Part shown: positions 1 through 4,840 of the stretch, in pieces
How positions within the stretch are numbered: position 1 is the first letter of the stretch
How the letters are laid out: the number at the start of each line of letters is the position of its first letter
Translations under genes and position numbers: made by a program
The notes under the pieces: model-generated
Database searches by the model: none
Told to the model about the DNA's origin: nothing
Seen by the model: the letters and a program-made list of their open reading frames with translations, nothing else
Assembly: GCA_038214535.1 (NCBI GenBank)
Contig: JBBQRS010000150.1
Span: 1 to 9,957, forward strand
Source: JBBQRS01 sp038214535
Lineage (GTDB): Bacteria; Chloroflexota; Anaerolineae; CG2-30-64-16
Direction: 5' to 3'
DNA: 9,957 bases

Positions 1-87
1 CAGCACCGAATCGCGCGTGATGCCCGGCAAGATGCTGCCGGAGAGCGCGGGGGTGACGATGCGTTTGCCCTCATAGACGAACGCGAT
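1..87. repeat. Terminal direct repeat, copy 1 (circularisation overlap)
   Basis: Bases 1-87 are identical to 9871-9957 with no mismatch. Both lie inside ilvE in the same frame, and merging them gives one intact gene. This is what an assembler leaves when a contig closes on itself with an 87-base k-mer overlap. It is not a biological terminal repeat such as those of phage ends, because it is internal to a housekeeping coding sequence. Confidence 0.9.
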
Positions 88-792
88 GTTCATCGCGCCG
101 ACTTCCTCGATGTAGCGCCGTTCCACCGCGTCGAGCCACAACACCTGCTGATAACCCTTCTGCGCGGCTTCCTCGCCCACAAAGAGGCTGGCCGCGTAGT
201 TGCCGCCCGTCTTGGCCGCGCCGGTGCCGCCGCGCACGGCGCGCACGTAGTCGCGTGAGATGTAGACCGGCACGGGGTTGAAGCCGGTGGCGAAATACGG
301 CCCCACCGGGCCGACGATGATGTAGTGAATGTAGGTGTGGCTGGCGTGGACGCCCAACGCCGGGTCAGCGGCAATCAGCACGGGGCGGATGTAGAGCGAC
401 GAGCCTTCGTCGGAGGGGACCCATTCGTGCTCCAGGCGCACCAGTTCGGCGATGGCCTCGAAATGCTCTTCCGGGTCTACCAGCGCCATGGACATGCGCT
501 GCGCCGAGCGGTTGAAGCGCGCGGTGTTCTCCCACGCGCGGAACAGGTTGACGTTCCCGTCGGGCCGGCGGTAGGCCTTGAGCCCCTCGAAAATCTCCTG
601 CGCGTAATGCAAGACCGCGGTGGCCGGGTCGAGCGACAGCGGGCCGTAGGCGGTGATGCGGGCATCGTGCCAGCCGTCCTCGGGGTCATAGCGCTGGATG
701 AACATGCGGTTGGCGAAGGTCTTGCCGAAGCTCAGGGTCTTCGGAAACGATTTCAAGTCGCTCTCCGCGAGCGGTTGGACGGTGATCTGCAT
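1..792 (-). CDS. ilvE: Branched-chain amino acid aminotransferase, N-terminal 264 codons (gene cut by window edge)
   Basis: PLP-dependent enzyme that transfers the amino group between Leu/Ile/Val and 2-oxoglutarate, the last step of branched-chain amino acid synthesis; cytoplasmic. Visible family motifs: HYAQEIFEGLKAYR at residues 62-75, the RFN-SA-RM block near 92-100, and GGTGAAKTGGNYA at 188-200, with K194 as the expected Schiff-base lysine. EVGAMN follows at 230-235 and LPGITRDSVL at 255-264. This is the longer, mammalian-like (type II) BCAT group. The start ATG at 790-792 has a purine-rich AGAGG about 11 nt upstream. The frame is open to base 1 and continues without a break in the segment at the other window edge, giving 356 residues, normal for the family. 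It is transcribed from a predicted promoter at 860-887 through a leader hairpin. Family assignment is secure; substrate preference within it is inferred. Confidence 0.95.
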   Translation of the reverse strand, partial: MQITVQPLAESDLKSFPKTLSFGKTFANRMFIQRYDPEDGWHDARITAYGPLSLDPATAVLHYAQEIFEGLKAYRRPDGNVNLFRAWENTARFNRSAQRMSMALVDPEEHFEAIAELVRLEHEWVPSDEGSSLYIRPVLIAADPALGVHASHTYIHYIIVGPVGPYFATGFNPVPVYISRDYVRAVRGGTGAAKTGGNYAASLFVGEEAAQKGYQQVLWLDAVERRYIEEVGAMNIAFVYEGKRIVTPALSGSILPGITRDSVL

Positions 793-820
793 GGCGGCAG
801 GTTCCTCTCTCCTCGCTATC

Positions 821-851
821 GACCTGCGCGGTCTGCACGACCGCGCAGGTC
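821..851 (-). promoter_or_regulatory. Perfect 12-bp stem-loop in the ilvE leader
   Basis: Arms GACCTGCGCGGT (821-832) and ACCGCGCAGGTC (840-851) pair perfectly around a 7-nt loop. With the predicted promoter at 860-887, transcription would start around 853-855, so the hairpin sits at the very 5' end of the ilvE mRNA and 28 nt before the start codon. No U-run follows, so it is not an obvious terminator. It could stabilise the transcript, bind a protein, or be a dispersed palindromic element of the genome; the sequence cannot separate these. Confidence 0.6.
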
Positions 852-859
852 TGCCCCCT

Positions 860-887
860 ATGGTACGCGTAAAGATTGGGAAGTCAA
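860..887 (-). promoter_or_regulatory. Predicted sigma70-type promoter of ilvE
   Basis: On the minus strand, TTGACT (882-887) is separated by 16 bp from TACCAT (860-865), matching the consensus hexamers at 5/6 and 4/6. It lies 68-95 bp upstream of the ilvE start and faces it. Prediction only. Confidence 0.45.
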
Positions 888-938
888 ACGCGGCGCAGAC
901 GACAGCTTCTCATCAGTGGAGTCAACTGGTCGGAATAC

Positions 939-975
939 AAAAAACGCGCCCGACAGGATGACCCCGTCGGGCGCG
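939..975 (-). terminator. Rho-independent terminator of the DUF3494 gene
   Basis: Perfect 10-bp GC-rich stem CGCGCCCGAC (945-954) / GTCGGGCGCG (966-975) with an 11-nt loop. On the minus strand it is followed at once by six U residues (939-944). It lies 40 bp after the stop codon of the DUF3494 gene and insulates ilvE from it. Confidence 0.9.
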
Positions 976-1015
976 CACTGTGTCGCAAGGGCGGGACAAG
1001 GCCCGCCTCAGCCAG

Positions 1016-2701
1016 TTACTTCTTGATGTTCAGGAACTTGCAGCGCACCGTCTCGCCCGTAGCCAGACCTACATTCGCCGTCTTGGTGGCCAGTGACGTC
1101 GTCGTGCCGCCCGACGGGTCGGTGCATCCAATCTGGAGCAACTGCCAGCCGACGGGTAGGTTCACCTCGGTCAAGGTGTAGTTGCCCGGCCGGAGGGTGT
1201 AGCTCGTGTCGAACTGCTGCTCATTCTGCAAGAAGAAGTTGCCGGCGCTCCAGCTCGGGTCGAACTCGAACATCGTGGCGGGATCCCACGGCTTACTGTT
1301 CCGGCCGACTTCCTTGACGACGACGATGCGGCCATACTTGGTGTTGGTGAAGGTGCAGCTCACCGTTTCGCCCGCATCGAGGTCTATCGTCGCCGTTGCG
1401 CTCGCCAGATCCACCGTTGAGCCACCATCCGGGTCAACGCAGACCAGGTCGGTAAGCTCCCAGTAGTTTGGCGCCAGTTCCGTCACGGTATAGCTGCCGG
1501 GGACCAACGGGCCGGAGTCATTCTGTTGACCGTCCAGCAGAGAGAAGTTGGAGTCGCGCCAACTCGGGTCGAATGGGAACAGCGTCGTAGCGCCCGGGCG
1601 CGCCGTTACCTTCTTGATGATGATGTTGCCCGTCTCGGGGTTCTCGGTGTTGGTGAAGGTGCAGCGGATCGTCTCGCCGGATGCCAGCGGCAGTTCAGCG
1701 CCGTTTGCATAGTCGAAGGTGACATCATCGGTCGCATCATCGGGCGTGGCGCTATCCGTGGTGCAGGATGCGCTCAACTCCCAATCGGTGGGGACGGTTT
1801 CCGTCACTTGGTAGGTTCCTTCGTAGAGGTTCGCGCTCTCGAAAGGAGCGGCCGCGTCGGTCAGGCTGAATGGGACGTTGATCGGTGGCTCGCCGCCGGT
1901 CAGGCCGAAATCGAAGTTGACGTCCGAACCCGCCGGGATGGTAACCTTGTCCACGATGATCTGGCTCGGGTTCGGGGCGGCGGCGCAGACCAGGGAGATG
2001 GCGTTGGCATCCATCGTCACGGCGCCAGTTTGCGCCAGCGCTCGACCGTTCAAGGTTGCGCCGGTATTCATGCCGATAGAGGTGAGCGCGAGGATATTCC
2101 CTATGAACGTAGTGGTTGTATCGAGAGTCGCAGAACTGCCGACCCTCCACCACACGTTACATGGGTCGCCGCCGGTAACAGATGAACCGGGCGACGTGAT
2201 GAGCGTTGATGCAGATTTGAAGATCCAGACGCCTGACCCGGTGAGGGTCAGATTTCCACTCAGCATGAAGGAGCCGAGGGCGCAGTAGACACCCGGCCCG
2301 AGAGGAGAGATGAGAGTCAGGTCCTGCACACCCGCGTAGGTGACATCGCAGGGCTGGTCAAGAAAGCCGAATGCTATGGTGTTGTCAGCCTGCGCCGCCG
2401 CGGCGTGCGCATCAGCGTCATGTATCGCGCCCGGGGGACTGACGATACCCGGAGGAAAACCAGTGACATGCGGCGGTACGCCGATACTTGGGCTGACACC
2501 AAGATCTCCAGACACGGCGGTCGGACCAGTATTGGTCACGATTGAGCCGGCTAGAATCGAGTAAGTCGCCGCCGCAACCAGCGTCGGTGAGGTACCCAAT
2601 GCGTGCGGAGCTGCAGACGCCAAGAACGAGGGGCTGCTCGTTGCAGGTAGAAGAGCGGTCAAGATGAACAAGACTGCGGCTAGACGGATGGGCTTGAGCA
2701 T
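1016..2701 (-). CDS. Secreted DUF3494 ice-binding-like protein with three prealbumin-like domains
   Basis: 561-residue exported protein. Residues 1-30 form a signal peptide (KPIR, then a hydrophobic stretch, with small residues near SAAPHA). Residues about 46-238 match the DUF3494 ice-binding family: the TYSILAGSIVTNTGPTAVSGDLG opening, the HDADAHAAAAQADNTIA helix region and the GVYCALGSF/GNLTLTGSGVWIFK beta-helix coils. Three homologous modules follow (about 247-352, 358-454, 457-561). Each starts I(I/V)V-K-V, carries a G-Y/T-V/L-TE strand, and ends with a paired cysteine and a C-(T/K)-F-(T/L)-N motif, a prealbumin/SpaA-like Ig fold. There is no LPXTG, transmembrane anchor or type IX signal, so it is probably released or loosely surface-held. 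ATG 2699-2701 has an AGGAGGTGA ribosome site (2706-2714). DUF3494 proteins include true antifreeze proteins and adhesins, but many homologues are untested, so ice binding is not established here. Transcribed alone and closed by the 939-975 terminator. Confidence 0.88.
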   Translation of the reverse strand: MLKPIRLAAVLFILTALLPATSSPSFLASAAPHALGTSPTLVAAATYSILAGSIVTNTGPTAVSGDLGVSPSIGVPPHVTGFPPGIVSPPGAIHDADAHAAAAQADNTIAFGFLDQPCDVTYAGVQDLTLISPLGPGVYCALGSFMLSGNLTLTGSGVWIFKSASTLITSPGSSVTGGDPCNVWWRVGSSATLDTTTTFIGNILALTSIGMNTGATLNGRALAQTGAVTMDANAISLVCAAAPNPSQIIVDKVTIPAGSDVNFDFGLTGGEPPINVPFSLTDAAAPFESANLYEGTYQVTETVPTDWELSASCTTDSATPDDATDDVTFDYANGAELPLASGETIRCTFTNTENPETGNIIIKKVTARPGATTLFPFDPSWRDSNFSLLDGQQNDSGPLVPGSYTVTELAPNYWELTDLVCVDPDGGSTVDLASATATIDLDAGETVSCTFTNTKYGRIVVVKEVGRNSKPWDPATMFEFDPSWSAGNFFLQNEQQFDTSYTLRPGNYTLTEVNLPVGWQLLQIGCTDPSGGTTTSLATKTANVGLATGETVRCKFLNIKK

Positions 2702-2934
2702 GGTGTCACCTCCTGGGTGAAGAGAACGTTGAGCCCTTTTTGAATGTCACGCTTGACCAGGAACAAGGCCTGCATGTCGAAGACGTGCGCGTTCAGGCCA
2801 TCGAACACAGGCGCCGCGTCTTTGCCCTGGAATTGTTTGTTACCCCCGTTTATCTACGCATCGATCGGGCCTGACTGCAACAGGCCGTCTGTTAGTGGCG
2901 TCGCTTCGGTGGTAAGCCCGGCCCTACCAGACAC
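2680..2934 (-). pseudogene. Possible small ORF interrupted by an in-frame amber codon, upstream of the DUF3494 gene
   Basis: A GTG at 2932-2934, preceded by an AAGGAGG (2939-2945, 4-nt spacing), opens a frame of 84 codons closed by TAG at 2680-2682. It is broken once by TAG at 2854-2856 (codon 27). The part after the amber reads like real protein (for example DAAPVFDGLNAHVFDMQALF) with mostly G/C third positions. The frame overlaps the first codons of the DUF3494 gene in another register. No family is recognised. It may be a decayed gene, a leader ORF of 26 codons, or chance in GC-rich DNA. Confidence 0.25.
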
Positions 2935-3091
2935 AGTGCCTCCTTACCCTGGTGTGCGAGTTGATCGTACATGGCTGCTTGCATCGGAGAAATACAGGCA
3001 GGCTACACCATACCGTGCGACGCTAGCAATAAGCTCACTTTAGTAAAAGTATCATAAGACTTTAGCAAAGTCAAGTGTTACAGTTTGACGG
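2702..3091 (-). promoter_or_regulatory. 390-bp leader and upstream region of the DUF3494 gene
   Basis: No confident gene lies here. A candidate promoter faces the DUF3494 gene: TTGACT (3069-3074), 17-bp spacer, TACTTT (3046-3051), which would give a leader of about 340 nt. Two related AT-rich dyads (3037-3050 and 3058-3072) overlap this promoter. An amber-interrupted small frame occupies 2680-2934. I did not recognise a known riboswitch. The IS begins at 3092, directly upstream of the candidate promoter. Confidence 0.4.
3037..3072. promoter_or_regulatory. Two tandem dyad-symmetric sites, candidate operator
   Basis: ACTTTAGTAAAAGT (3037-3050) and GACTTTAGCAAAGTC (3058-3072) are each inverted repeats (arms ACTTT/AAAGT and GACTTT/AAAGTC) and share an ACTTTAG core. 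Their centres are about 21-22 bp apart, two helical turns, and they cover the predicted -10 and -35 of the DUF3494 promoter. This is the geometry of a cooperative repressor or activator site; the cognate protein is unknown. Confidence 0.4.
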
Positions 3092-3111
3092 CAGGGCCAT
3101 TCAGTTCTCGG
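3092..3111. repeat. IS terminal inverted repeat (transposase 3' end)
   Basis: 20-bp end, perfectly complementary to 4301-4320; it contains the transposase stop codon. Confidence 0.93.
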
Positions 3112-4237
3112 CGGTAATGCCGATGAGAGCCAGAGCGGTCCAGGGTTGCGCAGCATGCCGGCGACAGGCTGCGGCGATATTGGTTTCGCCGGCCAGGCGC
3201 ATGAGTGCGACGGCGGTGTTGCGCAAGGCGGCCATCACCTGCGGGATATGCCCAGCGCGGACTTGGGACCGATCTTCATCGCAGGTGACATCGCGAATCC
3301 AGTGGCCGGCTTCAATGCGCCAATGGCCGCGCGTGTAGCGCAGCAAGCGGGCCGCATCGGCCTGCTGGGGCGGCAGACTGGTGATGCCATAGACAACCTC
3401 ATGCCGCTGGACGCCGGTCTTCTTGATCGTGATGGTGCGCTCGAGTTGGAAGACTTGGTGGTGGCCGGGCCAATCGGTGTAGTCTCGCAAGGCCCAATTG
3501 GCGGTCAACCGCCGCGCCTCGATGCGCCCGTGGCCGGCATCGAGGCGGCGGGTCACGGTCAGCGTCTCGGCCACCACCTGCGGCTCCTGAAACAGCGTGA
3601 CGATGTCTTCAAGCAACTGCGGTTGGTTGGCTTTGACGCACATCACGTAGTCGCCGCCCGCGTCAATCACGGCCTGGGCCAGGTCGCGCTGGGTGTGCAG
3701 CGCATCGGTCGTCAGGATGCGCCCGGTCAGGACCAAACCGGCCAGGAGGTCATAGATGGCGGTCAATTCGTTCGTTTTCTCCGCCACCGCACATTGCTGC
3801 AATGGCAGGCCCAACCGCTGGCTCACCACGGCCAACAGATGCGTACCCGGCGCCCCCAACTTACAGCTGCCCCGCAGCGTCTTGCCATCACACGCGACGG
3901 CTTCGAGCTGATCGGCGTCACGCGCCTGGCTGGCCAGGACCTGCTCCGCCCACTGGCCCAACTGCGCCTCCAGGGCCGCGACATCCAGGTGCTTGAAGAC
4001 CGTGTGCAGGGTGGCCGCGCACGGCGTGGTGGGCTGCGTGAAACCCAACGCCGCCACCAACGCCCCACCATAGTTGCGCCCCCACTCGGCCATCGCCCCG
4101 TAGCTGCGATAACCACACAAGATCGCGGCACACGCCAACGCCAAAATCGCACTCAGCGGGTGGCGCCGGCCCTGCGCGGCCCGAAAGTCTGGCACCTCGA
4201 CAAGGTACTGCATCAAGGGTATAACTGAGTCAGGCAT
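3101..4237 (-). CDS. ISAs1-family DDE transposase
   Basis: 378-residue transposase that cuts and joins the element's ends, about full length for the family. The N-terminal region MPDSVIPLMQYLVEVPDFR and the RRHPLSAILALACAAILCG block are typical of ISAs1 proteins (DUF4277-like N-terminus plus DDE domain). The catalytic triad can be placed at D117 (VACDGKTLRGS), D178 (ILTTDALHTQ) and E309 (GHWRIEAGHWIRDV). The conserved DED-S-VR segment follows at 320-327. ATG 4235-4237 is preceded by GGAGGTGA at good spacing. No frameshift or stop is seen, so it is probably functional. A long antisense frame (3146-4228, +) is a shadow of this gene. Confidence 0.95.
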   Translation of the reverse strand: MPDSVIPLMQYLVEVPDFRAAQGRRHPLSAILALACAAILCGYRSYGAMAEWGRNYGGALVAALGFTQPTTPCAATLHTVFKHLDVAALEAQLGQWAEQVLASQARDADQLEAVACDGKTLRGSCKLGAPGTHLLAVVSQRLGLPLQQCAVAEKTNELTAIYDLLAGLVLTGRILTTDALHTQRDLAQAVIDAGGDYVMCVKANQPQLLEDIVTLFQEPQVVAETLTVTRRLDAGHGRIEARRLTANWALRDYTDWPGHHQVFQLERTITIKKTGVQRHEVVYGITSLPPQQADAARLLRYTRGHWRIEAGHWIRDVTCDEDRSQVRAGHIPQVMAALRNTAVALMRLAGETNIAAACRRHAAQPWTALALIGITAEN

Positions 4238-4300
4238 AGTGTCACCTCCATTTGTAGTCTTGCAACTACTGAGATAATACTATGCCTCCCAACTTATCAA

Positions 4301-4320
4301 CCGAGAACTGAATGGCCCTG
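4301..4320. repeat. IS terminal inverted repeat (transposase 5' end)
   Basis: 20-bp end, perfectly complementary to 3092-3111. It lies 63 bp upstream of the transposase start. Confidence 0.93.
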
Positions 4321-4345
4321 TTTTTTGCAAGATGAATCCGGGCGC

Positions 4346-4384
4346 GAAGAATGCGAGGGATGATAGACTCCCCTCGCATTCTTC
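4346..4384. terminator. Stem-loop terminator, duplicate copy
   Basis: 14-bp perfect stem (4346-4359 / 4371-4384) with an 11-nt loop containing TGATAGACT. It is homologous to the ilvE hairpin at 9526-9564, with which it differs at two compensated base pairs. No strong U-run on either side, so efficiency is uncertain. Confidence 0.6.
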
Positions 4385-4392
4385 TATTGGCT

Positions 4393-4406
4393 ATCAGCCA
4401 TCGGCT
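4393..4406. repeat. Heptamer tandem repeat, two units
   Basis: ATCAGCC followed by ATCGGCT. The homologous site near ilvE (9573-9593) has three units, so the two loci differ by exactly one heptamer. Confidence 0.7.
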
Positions 4407-4423
4407 ACACTTTGATCGTATAC

Positions 4424-4493
4424 GACCCGCTCGTCATCCGCGAGTCGGTTGGGGCGAGTCGGGCTCGCAGGGCTCGAGGATGACGAGCGGGTC
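4424..4493. repeat. Long inverted repeat adjoining the ilvE remnant
   Basis: GACCCGCTCGTCATCC (4424-4439) pairs perfectly with 4478-4493. After one mismatch the pairing continues for about six more positions (4441-4446 / 4471-4476), with a smaller hairpin, GCGAG-TCGGG-CTCGC, inside the loop. It begins two bases beyond the end of the ilvE homology. It may act as a terminator for the short ORF at 4552-4650 or mark a recombination endpoint. Confidence 0.65.
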
Positions 4494-4551
4494 TCCGTAA
4501 CTCGTCCTGAACGGGCAGTCACGCTGCCGGGGCGGCGCATAGCGGAAGCTG

Positions 4552-4650
4552 TCAGGGTCTTTTGGGCTTCGCGGCGACCGGCATGGCCAGTAGCGCTCCG
4601 GCCATCGTCAGCACAATCACGCCGCTTCGTATCGGATGGGGCTTCTTCAT
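4552..4650 (-). CDS. Short signal-peptide-like ORF (32 residues), possibly a truncated secreted protein
   Basis: ATG 4648-4650 has a well-placed GGAGG seven nt upstream and encodes MKKPHPIRSG followed by a hydrophobic core (VIVLTMAGALLAM), PVAA and KPKRP, then TGA. This is a textbook secretion signal (positive start, hydrophobic core, AXA-like site at VAA) with almost nothing after it. The run CCCAAAAGACCC just before the stop is a plausible indel site. Shifting frame there opens 44 further codons ending at 4435-4437, containing two cysteines, but another frame is open too, so this is weak. It lies on the same strand as the ScyD/ScyE-type gene and 190 bp downstream. It may be the stump of a secreted protein lost when the neighbouring spacer was rearranged. 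Confidence 0.4.
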   Translation of the reverse strand: MKKPHPIRSGVIVLTMAGALLAMPVAAKPKRP

Positions 4651-4688
4651 GGTATAACCTCCGCGGGTGCCGGGTCCCGGTTGAGTGA

Positions 4689-4719
4689 ATCGGGAGCGAA
4701 CCTCAAGCTCGCTCCCGAT
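4689..4719. terminator. 11-bp hairpin after the ScyD/ScyE-type gene
   Basis: ATCGGGAGCGA (4689-4699) and TCGCTCCCGAT (4709-4719) form a perfect stem with a 9-nt loop, 121 bp downstream of the gene's stop. No U-run follows on the minus strand, so termination is only a suggestion. Confidence 0.4.
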
Positions 4720-4764
4720 AGGCCCAACACGGCAGATTCTGTGCTCGCCAACTGCTCGTACTCT

Positions 4765-4834
4765 GTCAAGGCTGTAATGATGTGTTCGGCACCAGTCTGA
4801 TGAGCCTGACTCGACGATTCAAACCAGCCTTGAC
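4765..4834. repeat. 10-bp inverted repeat with 50-nt loop
   Basis: GTCAAGGCTG (4765-4774) and CAGCCTTGAC (4825-4834) are perfect complements just after the ScyD/ScyE-type stop codon. It may form a structured 3' end. No role can be assigned. Confidence 0.4.
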
Positions 4835-4840
4835 GAGGTG

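Larger units (their letters stand above)
3092..4320 (-). mobile_element. ISAs1-family insertion sequence, complete
   Basis: A 1,229-bp element bounded by perfect 20-bp terminal inverted repeats: CAGGGCCATTCAGTTCTCGG at 3092-3111 and its exact complement at 4301-4320. It carries one transposase gene whose TGA stop (3101-3103) lies inside the 3' terminal repeat. ISAs1-family elements usually leave 8-10-bp target duplications, but the flanks here (3082-3091 and 4321-4330) do not match, so the element or its surroundings have been rearranged since insertion. Confidence 0.93.
4343..4422 (-). pseudogene. ilvE 3'-end remnant: last six codons, heptamer repeat and terminator
   Basis: 80 bp aligning with 9523-9609 at 8 mismatches plus one 7-bp gap (about 90% identity). 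On the minus strand it encodes YTIKV and TAG (4405-4422), against YTIRV and TAG in the intact gene. The heptamers and a stem-loop (4346-4384) follow. Homology stops abruptly at 4422; the rest of an ilvE gene is absent. Best read as the tail of a second ilvE copy cut off by recombination. A dispersed intergenic repeat that happens to include six coding bases' worth of similarity is less likely, because the stop codon and the K/R substitution fit coding descent. Confidence 0.7.
4321..4840. other. Rearranged intergenic spacer between the IS and the ScyD/ScyE-type gene
   Basis: 520 bp without a confident gene. In order it holds: 22 bp of unmatched DNA after the IS (4321-4342); a second copy of the ilvE 3' end with its terminator hairpin (4343-4422); a long inverted repeat starting two bases later (4424-4493); a 32-codon signal-peptide-like ORF on the minus strand (4552-4650); an 11-bp hairpin (4689-4719); and a 10-bp inverted repeat with a 50-nt loop (4765-4774 / 4825-4834). 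Confidence 0.7.

Noticed and set aside
325..1026. 233-codon plus-strand ORF
   Set aside because: Antisense shadow of ilvE in high-GC DNA that runs through the ilvE promoter and the 939-975 terminator.
1526..2185. 219-codon plus-strand ORF
   Set aside because: Shadow of the DUF3494 gene, which has a signal peptide, domain repeats and a strong ribosome site.
2821..2860. c-di-GMP (GEMM) riboswitch suggested by GGGCAAAGACGC on the minus strand
   Set aside because: Only a short stretch resembles the motif; the second conserved stem and tetraloop-receptor elements could not be found.
3146..4228. 360-codon plus-strand ORF across the IS
   Set aside because: It is exactly antisense to the transposase, whose DDE motifs, ribosome site and family fit are clear; its own sequence has no recognisable domain.
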